A stretch of 64,000 nucleotides of DNA from Streptomyces beigongshangae (GTDB lineage: Bacteria; Actinomycetota; Actinomycetes; Streptomycetales; Streptomycetaceae), in contig NZ_JAHKJW010000010.1 in assembly GCF_019710745.1 (NCBI RefSeq), positions 1 to 64,000 on the forward strand, written 5' to 3'. The translations under genes were made by a program, and so were the position numbers. The notes under the pieces are model-generated. The model worked only from the letters and a program-made list of their open reading frames with translations. It did no database searches and was not told where the DNA came from. Positions within the stretch are counted from its first letter, which is position 1. Every line of letters begins with the position of its first letter. Positions 28,359 through 37,041 of the stretch are shown in pieces.

Positions 28359-28694
28359 GTGGCCGGGAAGAACCTGGGCGGCCCGGAGGCCGATGCGCTC
28401 GATCTGGGGGCGGTGTTCCGCGCCCTCGCCGACGAGCACCGTCGTTCGGTGATGACGAGGCTGGCCGCCGACCGCAGCGACAGCGAGCGGGGCTGCAACT
28501 CCTTCGATCTTCCGATCTCGAAGCAGACCCAGACCCACCACTTCCGGGTCCTGCGCGAGGCGGGTCTCATCGACGAGATCGACTACGGCAACCGCAAGGG
28601 CGTCCGGCTGCGGCGCGCGGACATCGAGAAGAGATTCCCCGGGCTGCTCGCGCTCCTGGAAGCAGAGTCCCCGGGCGGTGCCGCTCCTCGCTGA
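28359..28694 (+). CDS. ArsR-family winged-helix repressor
   Basis: This 111-residue protein starts at GTG 28359 after GAAGGGAG. The ArsR fold is clear: VFRALADEHRRSVMTRLAAD, the recognition helix SKQTQTHHFRVLREAGLI, and the beta wing YGNRKGVRLRRADIEKRFPGL. No metal-binding ELCVCDL-type motif is present, so it is probably a small-molecule or redox sensor. It is divergent from the FAD monooxygenase, with two shared-half-site palindromes in between, so it likely represses both. Confidence 0.88.
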   Translation: MAGKNLGGPEADALDLGAVFRALADEHRRSVMTRLAADRSDSERGCNSFDLPISKQTQTHHFRVLREAGLIDEIDYGNRKGVRLRRADIEKRFPGLLALLEAESPGGAAPR

Positions 28695-28806
28695 GCACAC
28701 CGGGGAGGAGTCCGGGTCGGCCCTGGGCCGCGAGCTCGACCGGATCCAGCCGTAGGGGACGCGGGTGCGGGAGACCGCCCTGAAGCGTCGGCCAGGAGAC
28801 CGTCAA

Positions 28807-28830
28807 GATGTATTGATAAATAATGCATGG
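28807..28830. promoter_or_regulatory. AT-rich element upstream of GntR gene
   Basis: An AT-rich island (TATTGATAAATAATGCA at 28811-28827) stands out in G+C-rich surroundings about 90 bases before the GntR start. The tract before dgoD (29724-29744) also contains AATAATG close to TGGAG. It is a possible operator or -10 region for the FadR-type regulator. Confidence 0.4.
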
Positions 28831-28915
28831 AGCTATCATGGGCCCGCGCTCGCAGGCCTTGGGGCGCCCCGGTCCGCGCACCTCGGGTGCGCCCGACGTA
28901 CGAGGAGATGGCGGC

Positions 28916-29656
28916 ATGGCGGCCTACAGCGCCCGCGGTGTGCACGGGCAGGTGGTCCAGTCGCTCGGAGCCCGCATCGTGGGCGGTGCCGTGCCCGAGG
29001 GCACCACGCTGGAACTGCGGGTGCTCGGGGAGGAACTGGACGTCAGCCTGACCGTCATGCGCGAGTCGCTGAAGGTCCTGGCGGGCAAGGGGCTCGTCGA
29101 CGCGCGGCAGAAGCGGGGCACGTTCGTCAGGGAGCGCAGGTACTGGAACCTGCTCGACGCGGACGTCATCCGCTGGCACGTCGAGGAGGGCGCGGGCGAG
29201 GAACTGATGCGGGATCTCGCCGACGTCCGCTCCATCGTCGAGCCGGCGGCCGCGCGCCGCGCCGCCCTGCACCGGACGGACGCCGACCTCAAGGCCATGG
29301 AGGCCGCCCTCACCTCCATGGGGCGGGCCCGGGCGGACTCCTCCGACGCCGCCGAGGCCGACGCCGCCTTCCACCGCGCCCTCCTGGCGGCCACCGGCAA
29401 CGAGATGCTGGCCCGCATGGACATGCTGCTGGAGCCGGGTCTGCGGGAGCGTGACCGCCTCGTCCACGCCCATGCCTCCGCGGGCGACCCCGTACCCAGT
29501 CACCGTGCCGTTCTCGACGCCGTGCGCGACGGCGATCCGGTCCGGGCCGAACTCGCCATGCTCGAACTCCTGGCGAAGGCGGTCGAGGACCTGGACCAGC
29601 TCACCGGAGGCGCTGCGGTCCCGGCGGGCCGCCGTTCCTCCGGCCGGGCGCACTGA
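28916..29656 (+). CDS. GntR/FadR-family regulator of galactonate operon (DgoR-like)
   Basis: The start is chosen at ATG 28916 behind GAGGAG; a reading from 28823 adds a poorly conserved leader. The 246-residue protein has an N-terminal winged helix (LELRVLGEELDVSLTVMRESLKVLAGKGLV) and an all-helical FCD ligand domain with metal-ligand-type residues (ADAAFHRALLAATGNEML and HRAVLDAVRDGD). It lies directly upstream of dgoD, dgoA and the kinase in the same direction. It is therefore probably the galactonate-responsive repressor of this operon. Confidence 0.88.
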   Translation: MAAYSARGVHGQVVQSLGARIVGGAVPEGTTLELRVLGEELDVSLTVMRESLKVLAGKGLVDARQKRGTFVRERRYWNLLDADVIRWHVEEGAGEELMRDLADVRSIVEPAAARRAALHRTDADLKAMEAALTSMGRARADSSDAAEADAAFHRALLAATGNEMLARMDMLLEPGLRERDRLVHAHASAGDPVPSHRAVLDAVRDGDPVRAELAMLELLAKAVEDLDQLTGGAAVPAGRRSSGRAH

Positions 29657-29723
29657 CCCTGCGTCCTCCGCGGGGCCGGGGCCCTGTGATCGGCGCCTCA
29701 GGCGGGAGGTTTGGCCTTCTCCG

Positions 29724-29744
29724 TTAATTCATATTTAATAATGG
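29724..29744. promoter_or_regulatory. AT-rich element upstream of dgoD
   Basis: TTAATTCATATTTAATAATGG is a marked AT-rich island 59 bases before the dgoD start. It shares AATAATG next to TGGAG with the element before the GntR gene. It is probably the dgo promoter and/or GntR operator. Confidence 0.45.
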
Positions 29745-29802
29745 AGTCAGGTCGGGCGCAGCCACCGCCGGCCGGCGGTGCCCGGCCGTACCGAGGAGAA
29801 GC

Positions 29803-30945
29803 ATGAAGATCACCCGCGTCGAGACCTTCGCGGTGCCGCCCCGCTGGCTGCTGTGCCGGGTCGAGACGGACGACGGCGTCGTCGGCTGGGGGGAACCGGT
29901 GGTCGAGGGCCGCGCCGCCACCGTGCGCGCGGCCGTGCGCGAACTGTCCGAACTGCTCGTCGGGCGTGACCCGCTGCGGATCGAGGACCACTGGCAGACC
30001 ATGACCAAGGGCTCGTTCTACCGCGGCGGCCCGGTCCTCTCCAGTGCGGTCGCCGGCCTGGACCAGGCCCTGTGGGACATCGCGGGCAAGGTGTACGGCG
30101 CCCCCGTGCACCAGTTGCTCGGCGGCCCCGTCCGCGAGCGGGTACGGGCCTACACCTGGGTGGGCGGCGACGAACCCGGCCAGATCGCCGAAGCCGTACG
30201 GCAGCAGGTGGAGGCCGGTTTCACCGCGGTGAAGATGAACGCCTCCGGGCGCATGAACCGGCTGGCGACCACCCGCGACATCGACGAGGTCGTCTCCCGC
30301 GCCGCCGCCCGCGAGGCGCTCGGACCGGACCGGGACTTCGCCGTCGACTTCCACGGCCGGTTCACGGTCGCCAACGCGGCCAAGGTGCTCCCGCACCTGG
30401 CCCCCTTCAACCCGCTCTTCGTCGAGGAGCCCGTCCTGCCCGAGTACACCCACCGGCTGCGCGACCTGGTCACGGCGTCCCCGGTGCCCCTGGCCACCGG
30501 GGAACGCCTCTACTCGCGCACCGACGTGCTCCCCGCCCTCACCGCCGGAGTCGCGGTCCTCCAGCCCGACCCCTCCCACGCCGGAGGCATCTCCGAGGTC
30601 CGCAGGATCGCCGCGCTCGCGGAGACCTTCGACGTGCTCCTCGCCCCGCACTGCCCCCTGGGACCGGTGTCGCTCGCCGCCAGCCTCCAGGTCGCGTTCA
30701 GCACGCCGAACTTCCTGATCCAGGAGCAGAGCATAGGCATCCACTACCACGTGGGGACCGGCCCCCTGGACTACCTGATCGACACCGCGCCGCTGCGCTT
30801 CCGCGACGGCCACCTGGTGCGGACCGCGGCCCCGGGCCTCGGCATCGAGGTGGACGAGAAGGCGGTCCGCGACGCCGACGGCACCGTCGCCGACTGGCAC
30901 AACCCGCTGTGGCGGCACACCGACGGCTCCTGCGCCGAGTGGTGA
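29803..30945 (+). CDS. dgoD: D-galactonate dehydratase (enolase superfamily)
   Basis: This 380-residue enzyme starts at ATG 29803 after GAGGAG. The capping domain is followed by the barrel with metal ligands Asp in FAVDFHGRF, Glu in LFVEEPVLPEY and Glu in LATGERLYSR. The general acid/base His in LLAPHCPLGP and the His of DFHG fit galactonate dehydratase rather than mandelate racemase. It converts D-galactonate to 2-keto-3-deoxygalactonate. The next genes supply the aldolase and kinase of the De Ley-Doudoroff route, which supports the substrate call. Confidence 0.93.
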   Translation: MKITRVETFAVPPRWLLCRVETDDGVVGWGEPVVEGRAATVRAAVRELSELLVGRDPLRIEDHWQTMTKGSFYRGGPVLSSAVAGLDQALWDIAGKVYGAPVHQLLGGPVRERVRAYTWVGGDEPGQIAEAVRQQVEAGFTAVKMNASGRMNRLATTRDIDEVVSRAAAREALGPDRDFAVDFHGRFTVANAAKVLPHLAPFNPLFVEEPVLPEYTHRLRDLVTASPVPLATGERLYSRTDVLPALTAGVAVLQPDPSHAGGISEVRRIAALAETFDVLLAPHCPLGPVSLAASLQVAFSTPNFLIQEQSIGIHYHVGTGPLDYLIDTAPLRFRDGHLVRTAAPGLGIEVDEKAVRDADGTVADWHNPLWRHTDGSCAEW

Positions 30946-30992
30946 TCCCCGCAGGCCCCCGACCTCCGTGCCCGACCCTCCTGGACGTGAAC

Positions 30993-31661
30993 ATGAGCCT
31001 TCCGCACCCCCCGAACACCGACGGCTTCTCCGCCGCGCTGCGGCGCACCCGCCTGGCCGCCATCGTGCGCGGTCCCGACGCCGACGCCGCCCTGCGCACG
31101 GTCCTGACCCTGCTCGACGAGGGCGTGGACCTCGTCGAGGTCTCCCTCAACACCGCCGACGCCCTCGGTGTCATTCGCCGGGCCGTCGCCGAGGCCGGTC
31201 CCTCGGCCCACGTCGGGGCCGGGACCGTGCTGACCGAGGAGGACGTCGCCCGCGCCCGGGACGCGGGCGCGAGCTGGATCGTGACCCCCGCGCTCACGGA
31301 ATCCGTGGCGGCCTCGGTCCGCGCCGGACTGCCGGTCCTGGCCGGCGCCCTCACCCCGACCGAGGCCGTGGCCGCGCACCGGGCCGGGGCCGACGCCGTG
31401 AAGCTGTTCCCCGCCTCCGTCGGCGGCCCCGCCTACCTCAAGGCCCTGCGCGACCCCTTCCCCGACCTGTCCTTCGTGCCGGTCGGCGGGGTGGACCCCG
31501 TCAGCGCGGCGCAGTACCTCGGACACGGAGCCGTCGCGGTCGGGGTGGGCTCGCCCCTGGTGGGCGACGCCGTGCAGGGCGGCGACCTGGACGCCCTGCG
31601 TGAACGCGCCCGCCGCTTCGTCGCCCTCTGCGCCCACGGCGCCCCGCAGGGGCCGGCATGA
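30993..31661 (+). CDS. dgoA: 2-dehydro-3-deoxy-6-phosphogalactonate aldolase (KDPG/KDPGal type)
   Basis: The start is chosen at ATG 30993 (MSLPHPPNTDGFSAALRRTR); the open frame extends upstream only as a shadow of dgoD. The 222-residue class I aldolase has Glu in LVEVSLNT, the IVRGPD phosphate-site segment and the Schiff-base Lys137 in AVKLFPASVGG. It cleaves KDPGal to pyruvate and glyceraldehyde 3-phosphate. It overlaps the kinase start by ATGA (31658), so the two are translationally coupled. Confidence 0.9.
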   Translation: MSLPHPPNTDGFSAALRRTRLAAIVRGPDADAALRTVLTLLDEGVDLVEVSLNTADALGVIRRAVAEAGPSAHVGAGTVLTEEDVARARDAGASWIVTPALTESVAASVRAGLPVLAGALTPTEAVAAHRAGADAVKLFPASVGGPAYLKALRDPFPDLSFVPVGGVDPVSAAQYLGHGAVAVGVGSPLVGDAVQGGDLDALRERARRFVALCAHGAPQGPA

Positions 31662-32692
31662 CCGCCGCCCCGGGGACCCCGGGCGGCCTCGACGCCCCAG
31701 CCGTCCCGGGCCCTCCGAGTACCGGATCCGACCCCGTCGACGTGCTCACGTTCGGTGAGACCATGCTCGCCGCGCAGCTCCCCGGCCCGCTCGCCGTCGG
31801 AGCCGAGGCGCGGACCACCATCGCCGGCGCCGAGTCCAACGTGGCGATCGGCCTGGCCCGGCTGGGCCACCGGGCCGCCTGGGCCGGGCTCGTCGGCGAC
31901 GACGAGCCCGGGCGCCTGGTCCTGCGCACGCTCCGCGCCGAAGGGGTCGACACCACCTGGGCCGGCGTCCGCTCCGAGGCCCCCACCGGAGGCTTGCTCC
32001 GCGAGCGGCGCGTCGCCGACCTGGTACGCGTCCATTACTGGCGCAGCCACTCGGCCGCCTCCCTGCTCACCCCCGCCCATCTCGCACCCGCCCTGGACGC
32101 CGGGGCGCGCGTCCTGCACCTGACCGGCATCACCGCCGCCCTCGGCGTCGGCCCGCTGCGGGCGGTGCACGAGGCAGCCGCCCATGCGCACACCCACGGC
32201 TGGACCGTCGCCCTGGACGTCAACCACCGGCAGCGGCTGTGGACGGACGGGGAAGCGGGCAGGGCACTGCTGCCCCTGCTGCCGTACGTCACCGTCCTGA
32301 TCGCCTCCGACGACGAACTGCCCGTGGTGACCCACACCCTGGGTGAACGGCCCGAGGGGGAGGAGCGGGCCGTCGCCGCGCTGCTGGACGCCGGCGTGCG
32401 CGAAGTCGTCGTCAAACGCGGGGGAGAGGGGGCCGCCCTGCGCGACCGGGACGGCTCACAGCACACGGTCCCCGCTCTGCGCGTGCCCGTACGGGACACG
32501 GTCGGCGCGGGCGACGCCTTCTGCGCCGGTTACCTCTCCGGCCTGCTCGACCACCTGCCGCCCGGCGAACGACTGGCCCGCGCCAACACGCTCGGGGCCT
32601 TCGCCGTCGCCTCGGACGGCGACTGGGAAGGGCTGCCCCGGCGCGACGAACTGCCGCTGCTCGCCGCGGCCCCCGGAACGACGATCCGCTGA
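31658..32692 (+). CDS. PfkB-family 2-keto-3-deoxygluconate/galactonate kinase
   Basis: This 344-residue protein starts at ATG 31658, overlapping the aldolase stop. PfkB signatures are present: AGAESNVAIGLARLGHRAAW near the N-terminus and DTVGAGDAFCAGYLSG with catalytic base Asp286. It phosphorylates KDGal to KDPGal for the aldolase. It replaces the unrelated DgoK of enterobacteria, which is common in actinobacteria. The first 25 residues (Ala/Pro/Gly) are a non-conserved extension. Confidence 0.88.
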   Translation: MTAAPGTPGGLDAPAVPGPPSTGSDPVDVLTFGETMLAAQLPGPLAVGAEARTTIAGAESNVAIGLARLGHRAAWAGLVGDDEPGRLVLRTLRAEGVDTTWAGVRSEAPTGGLLRERRVADLVRVHYWRSHSAASLLTPAHLAPALDAGARVLHLTGITAALGVGPLRAVHEAAAHAHTHGWTVALDVNHRQRLWTDGEAGRALLPLLPYVTVLIASDDELPVVTHTLGERPEGEERAVAALLDAGVREVVVKRGGEGAALRDRDGSQHTVPALRVPVRDTVGAGDAFCAGYLSGLLDHLPPGERLARANTLGAFAVASDGDWEGLPRRDELPLLAAAPGTTIR

Positions 32693-32726
32693 CCGCCCAC
32701 GCCCACGCCCACCGGGAGCCCACCCC

Positions 32727-33375
32727 ATGACCGACCTGACGCCTCTGGACGCGCCGGGCCGCCTGGACCTCGGCGAGGGCGTCCGCTGGAGCGACGGCCG
32801 ACTGGTCTGCGTCGACATCCTCACCGGCCGTCTCCTGACACCCGGCGACGGCGGCGCGGGCCCGCTGCGGACCCTCGTCCGGCTGGACGTCCCCCTGGGT
32901 GCGGTCGCCCCGGTCGCCGGCCGGCCCGGCACCTGGATCGCCACGGCCGGTACCGGTGTCTGCCTGCTGGACCGGGACGCGGCCCCCGAGTGGCTGGCCA
33001 CCCCCGAGCGGGACGCGCCGACGGCGATGCGCATGAACGACGGACGCGCCGACCCGCACGGCCGGTTCTGGGCCGGGAGCACGGCGTACGACGGGACACC
33101 CGGCGCGGGGTCGCTGTACCGGGTCGACCCCGGCGGCACGGTCACGCGCGTCCTCGACGGCCTCACCATTCCCAACGGGCCCGTCCTCGACCGCGAAGGC
33201 ACCACGATGTATCCCGCGGACAGCGCGCGCGGCGTCGTACGGCGCCACCGCGTGGACCCGCGCGACGGCGGCCTCGACGCGGGCGAGGAGTTCGTCCGGA
33301 TCGGGGACGGCAGCCCCGACGGCATGGCCGTGGACGCCGAGGGCGCGGTGCGGACGGCGGTCGCGTGGAGGAGGG
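32727..33375 (+). pseudogene. SMP-30/gluconolactonase-like protein, 3'-truncated
   Basis: ATG 32727 starts a beta-propeller lactonase: LDLGEGVRWSDGRLVCVDI, RMNDGRADPHGRFWAGST with metal-ligand Asn and Asp, and IGDGSPDGMAVDAEGAVRT. Homology ends near 33375, about 75-80 residues short of the normal 290-300. The frame then runs on into sequence antisense to the lipoprotein gene. The propeller would lack its last blade and the closing strand, so it is probably inactive. It was evidently the galactonolactonase of the dgo operon, lost by a 3' deletion. Confidence 0.75.
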
Positions 33376-33424
33376 GGCTGTCGAGTGGGAGCCCGGTCAT
33401 GAAGCGGGAACGTTGTTCCGGTGG

Positions 33425-33455
33425 TGAGGGGACCGGTGCACCACCGGTCCCCTCA
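33425..33455. terminator. Bidirectional hairpin terminator
   Basis: A perfect 14-base-pair stem (arm TGAGGGGACCGGTG, 33425-33438) with a CAC loop lies 4 bases past the lipoprotein stop (33459, minus strand) and downstream of the truncated lactonase. It lacks a T tract, as is usual for Streptomyces terminators. Confidence 0.85.
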
Positions 33456-33458
33456 GAC

Positions 33459-34205
33459 TCAGCCGGCCGGAGCCAGTTTCTTCGGGTCGACGGTCCGGCC
33501 GGCCGGGGGAGCGGTGGCTTCGACGGGCTTGTCGTAGTCGCTGAACGTCATGCTGCCGGGGTTCTTGCCGCCGGTGGTGGCGAACTTCAGCAGGTAGGGC
33601 TTGCCCTCGGTCGCGACGTACAGGGTGAAGGTCTCCGCTCCGTCCTTCTTCTTCAGCACGATGGCCTCCTTGCCGCCGACGGTGGCGGTGCCGGACTTCC
33701 TCATGCCCTGGCGCTCGGACTTGTCCTTGTCCAGCGCGGCGAGGAACGCCTGCTTGTCACAGATGTCCTGCATGCTCGCGTCACTCGTGGGGGTCTTGAC
33801 CCACTTCCCTTCCAGCTGCGCAATGACCTTCTCCGCGCCCTGCTGGCCCTTCAGCGAGGCCGCCCAGAACGCCTCGTTGCCCCTGACGTACTTCTTTCCG
33901 GCGGTCTCGATGATCTCGGCCGTGGTGCCCTGTCCACTCATGGTGCCGGTGCACGCGTCCTTGGTGTCCGCCCGCACATCGATCTCGACAGGCTGCCCCT
34001 GTTCCTCGACGGTGCCGACCATGCGGACGGAGCGGGCGGCCTTGGTGGCCCTGCTGGCCTTGTCCGCGACCGCGTCCGCACTCTGTCCCGCGAACGGCTT
34101 CTTCTCATCCCCGTCGGACGAACCGCTGCTCCCGCCACATGCCGTCGTCCCGGTCAGACCCGCACACACCAGCACGGCCACCGCGATCGTGCTATTCGAC
34201 TTCAT
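33459..34205 (-). CDS. Secreted lipoprotein, LppX/LprG-like
   Basis: The start is taken at ATG 34205 (MKSNSTIAVAVLVCAGLTG), giving 248 residues. The hydrophobic signal ends at lipobox TTAC with Cys23, followed by a Gly/Ser linker. The body (ATKAARSVRMVGTVEEQGQPV, YVRGNEAFWAASL, GKPYLLKFATTGGKNPGSM) resembles the half-barrel lipoproteins that carry lipids or act in envelope maintenance in actinobacteria. It is monocistronic, with the strong terminator immediately downstream. The promoter should lie in the 34206-34330 gap. Confidence 0.82.
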   Translation of the reverse strand: MKSNSTIAVAVLVCAGLTGTTACGGSSGSSDGDEKKPFAGQSADAVADKASRATKAARSVRMVGTVEEQGQPVEIDVRADTKDACTGTMSGQGTTAEIIETAGKKYVRGNEAFWAASLKGQQGAEKVIAQLEGKWVKTPTSDASMQDICDKQAFLAALDKDKSERQGMRKSGTATVGGKEAIVLKKKDGAETFTLYVATEGKPYLLKFATTGGKNPGSMTFSDYDKPVEATAPPAGRTVDPKKLAPAG

Positions 34206-34383
34206 GTCTTCTCCCCCTGACGAATAGATGAACCCCGTGAAATGACGGCTGGTCACCACACCGTCCAATGAAGATCCAACTACCCCCCATCGCAACATCT
34301 GCACGCCTGGATTCTCTCGCCAGGGCGGTATGGGTTCTCTGGGGAGGCGGCAGGCCGTCAGAGCGCGGCGCCGGGCGAAGGGC

Positions 34384-34767
34384 ATGAACGCCGGCGCTGT
34401 TGCGGCGGCCCTCGCGGAAGCGCGGTTCGGCGCCCGGCGGGCGTCCCGGCACGAGGACCTCGCCGACGGCGTCCGGGCCGAGCCGGCCGCCGAAGCCGCG
34501 GCCGCCGCGGTGCGGGAGGCGGAGCTGCGCGGGCCGCCCGGGGCGCGGCCCGCGCCGACGGCCTCCAGGCGCTGCGCGAGCTGGGCAGGCTGGAGCAGAC
34601 CGAGCCCCGTGCCGGAGACGAAGACGTCCGTGACGAGCCGACCCGGCGAGTCGGCGGCTACGCCGACGCCGACCAACTGGCGTTCGCGGCCCGGATCGCC
34701 ACCACCGAGCCCGAAGCAGCCGGCGCATTCGCCGCGTTCCTCGCCCGCGCTCACCCCGTCCGCTGAT
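34384..34767 (+). pseudogene. Hypothetical protein gene with a frameshift
   Basis: From ATG 34384 the frame reads MNAGAVAAALAEARFGARRA and AAAVREAELRGPPGA. Near 34545 coding character jumps to a neighbouring frame (ARADGLQALRELGRLEQTEP), which continues through ADADQLAFAARIATTEPEAA to TGA at 34765. Joined, this gives a helical Ala/Glu-rich protein of about 127 residues. One base change around 34545 would repair it. Family unknown. Confidence 0.35.
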
Positions 34768-34799
34768 CACCGATGGTGACTGTTGGGCTGTCACACCCA

Positions 34800-35388
34800 C
34801 GTGTCACGCTCCCCCGATCCGGCTGTCACGCTGGGGTGTCATGCTGCCCATCGGGCGCGTAATCACGGGGTCGACCCCCGTTTTTCAGGCACACCGGGCA
34901 GCGTGACACTTCCTCCGGATGCGGCTGCGGAGCGTAACCGCCGGATCGGTTCCGGGCGGGCCGGCGGGTACGGAAGAATCCCCGGAGTGAGAAGATGGCG
35001 GGGGTTCTCCGTTGTCGCGCTGTCGAACCATCCGGCTGGTTTCCGCTGCGTTCTTCGAGATGCACGACGACTTCGAGATGAGCGACGAGTGGTTCGCCTT
35101 GCCTCGCCGCCATCTCCCCGAAGGGGATATGATCGATATCTACCGTAAGCTCTTTTTGATTCCTCTGCGCCATTCGGCGCACCGAAATGAAACCGTCAGT
35201 TGACACCCAATGCCATGACGAGGGGCGCTACCTGACGGATGCGTGTTGCCGACCGAGTGGCACTCACTTCAGTGTCTTCCCGAACAGGGTGTCGGAGGCC
35301 ATGTATCCAGTGATTACTGGGCAGTTGACCTCAGAGTTCTGTGGTAGCGTCCTCGTTCGGAGGGACAGTGCAACCTGAAAGGGAAATC
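34800..35388. other. Intergenic region with lower G+C and a possible small ORF
   Basis: From about 34990 the G+C content falls visibly. A short plus-strand frame from ATG 35060 (MHDDFEMSDEWFALPRRHLP) to TGA 35203 has fairly natural composition, but its ribosome-binding site is weak and no family is recognised. A TTGACC hexamer at 35325-35330 may be the -35 box for the gene at 35389. Confidence 0.3.
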
Positions 35389-35997
35389 GTGAACACAGAG
35401 AAGATCACCGCTCGCCGCCTCTCGCTGGAAGAGGTGTCGAAGCTCGGCGTGAAGGACAGGATTTTCGTTTCCGCCGACACGGCAGAACTCAAGATTCCCG
35501 ACTGCTATGTCCCTGCTTTCCTGATCAAGTCCGGTGAGGATTTCGAGGGCGGTTCGATCACGGCGAGAACCGTATTTAAGGAAGAGGTTTCCTGCCTTCC
35601 TGACGACGAGAACGAAGCCGGAGTCTACTTGGCCGACGAAAGCGGCTCGGTGACCATCGAAGTCCTCCAGTCCGCTGGTGTCGTGCTGGACTTGGCGCTT
35701 TTCGTCCCTGGCGGGGACAAGGGGGCTCTCACGGCTCTTTACGCTGCTGCCCGGCAGGCGTTCGGTGCCGACGTCGTGCAGATTTGGCGCCAGGGCCTCA
35801 AGGAGGTTCCCGACGTGAAGGTCGACATCTTCGAGGAGCAGATTCCCCGGGGGCGCAAGGGGGGCGACAACCCCAAGCGTGACCGTCGCGCGATCGACAC
35901 CTACCCCACCCGTGCGGACTTCATCGAGTTCTCCGCGGGTTGGAAGCCGGTCGTTGAGATTCACAAGCCGATTGTTGACGACACCCCGACTATCTGA
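35389..35997 (+). CDS. Orphan hypothetical protein of atypical composition
   Basis: GTG 35389 follows GGGAAA; the in-frame extension from 35341 lies over the presumed promoter. The 202-residue product opens VNTEKITARRLSLEEVSKLG and looks soluble: mixed alpha/beta, acidic, no signal peptide or membrane segment. A central stretch (DLALFVPGGDKGALTALYAA) precedes a basic loop (RGRKGGDNPKRDRR). I do not recognise the family. Its codon third positions are less G+C-rich than its neighbours, and it is flanked by IS debris, so it was probably acquired horizontally. Overlapping hairpins follow its stop. Confidence 0.7.
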   Translation: MNTEKITARRLSLEEVSKLGVKDRIFVSADTAELKIPDCYVPAFLIKSGEDFEGGSITARTVFKEEVSCLPDDENEAGVYLADESGSVTIEVLQSAGVVLDLALFVPGGDKGALTALYAAARQAFGADVVQIWRQGLKEVPDVKVDIFEEQIPRGRKGGDNPKRDRRAIDTYPTRADFIEFSAGWKPVVEIHKPIVDDTPTI

Positions 35998-36000
35998 GGC

Positions 36001-36042
36001 GGCGTTTTCTCTCGTTCTCGGCCTGAGGAAACGCCGAGAACG
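36001..36042 (+). terminator. Two mutually exclusive hairpins after 35389 gene
   Basis: Stem A pairs GGCGTTTTCTC (36001-36011) with GAGGAAACGCC (36026-36036), with one G-U pair. Stem B pairs CGTTCTCGGC (36013-36022) with GCCGAGAACG (36033-36042), ten perfect pairs. Their 3' arms overlap, so only one can form at a time. At least one probably terminates the upstream gene; the alternatives resemble an attenuator. Confidence 0.6.
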
Positions 36043-36436
36043 CATGCGCCGGGCCCGGTTGACCCCCGAGCGGCCCAGGAAGCCGTCAGAAATCTTAACA
36101 AGGTCTTGTTGAGGTGTCCTGGTCGAGCGTGGCGGAGGGCTGATGCAGCAGCTCGCTGCTCCTTTTTGTGTCGAGCTTGTATCGAACTCGCCGGGCCAAG
36201 CCATCCGGGCGTCCTGCCCGGTACCGATCCCACCGGGTGAACCAGGCATTATGATCCGGGCTCTTCGCCGTGCTTGGCGCACTGCGGAGAGTCCGGAAGG
36301 TTCGCCCCTGACCGGCGATGTCAGGTGTGAATGACGGAGGCAGACCATGGAACCAGGCGCGGACGCGGGTTCGCTGGACTGGGCGAGGGTCTGAATTGAG
36401 GTGGGTCCTCTGGAGTGGACATCCTGACAACAGATC
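36043..36436. other. Intergenic debris between orphan gene and IS3 remnant
   Basis: About 390 bases without a supportable gene. The frames present are short and lack ribosome-binding sites. The IS3-type leader GATCTTGATGGTCCAGGGAG at 36431 marks where the next element begins. Confidence 0.35.
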
Positions 36437-36930
36437 TTGATGGTCCAGGGAGGGATGTCCAGGCGGGACGCAAGTCTCCGTACCCGGAGGGGTTCCGGAA
36501 AGACGCCGTCGCGCTCTGCCGCGCCGCGGCGGGCAAGCGGACGTACGCGGCGGTGGCCGCGGATCTCGGCTCGCCGCGGAGTCGCTGCGGACGCGGGTCC
36601 GCAAGGCCGAGGCCGAGGCCGCGCCTGCATGCTGCGACGTGGGCGGGAGCGAGGCGCAGGAGCTGGCCCGGCTGCGGGCGCAGAACGCCCGGCTGCTCGA
36701 GGCCGAGAAGGAATGGCACCCGGAGCGCGAAATTTTGCGCCGGGCCGCCGCCTGTTTCGCCTGGCGGGGTGAAGTGAGCCCTGGCCGCTGGGACTTCCTC
36801 TCCGGCAATCGAGCGGACTTCGGCGTCAAGCGGATCTGCCGTGTGCTCGGGACGTCTCGCGCCGGCTACTGCCGGCATCTGAGGCATTCCGCGCTCGGCC
36901 ATCTCACGCCGGCCGAGTGTGAACAACGAC
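36437..36930 (+). mobile_element. IS3-family element remnant (orfA plus deleted orfB)
   Basis: An OrfA reading is recognisable across frames: GRKSPYPEGFRKDAVALCRA, AAGKRTYAAVAADLG, then the zipper-like EAQELARLRAQNARLLEAEK and EREILRRAAACFAW. OrfB begins DFLSGNRADFGVKRICRVLG but jumps directly to its C-terminal end (RHSALGHLTPAECEQR), so the DDE core is deleted. A closely related orfA fragment lies at 56270. Confidence 0.7.
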
Positions 36931-37041
36931 TGATCACAACACGTGATCTTTCACTCGTCGCGTGAAAGCCGGTGTCCACACCCGGGAATCAACCTGATCA
37001 GCGACATTCCCTTAGATTTACACCCCCCCAACCCCGTGAGC

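Noticed and set aside
32343..34220. A 625-residue plus-strand protein spanning kinase end, lactonase and lipoprotein region
   Set aside because: Only 32727 to about 33375 has family similarity. The rest is a shadow of the kinase and antisense of the lipoprotein gene.
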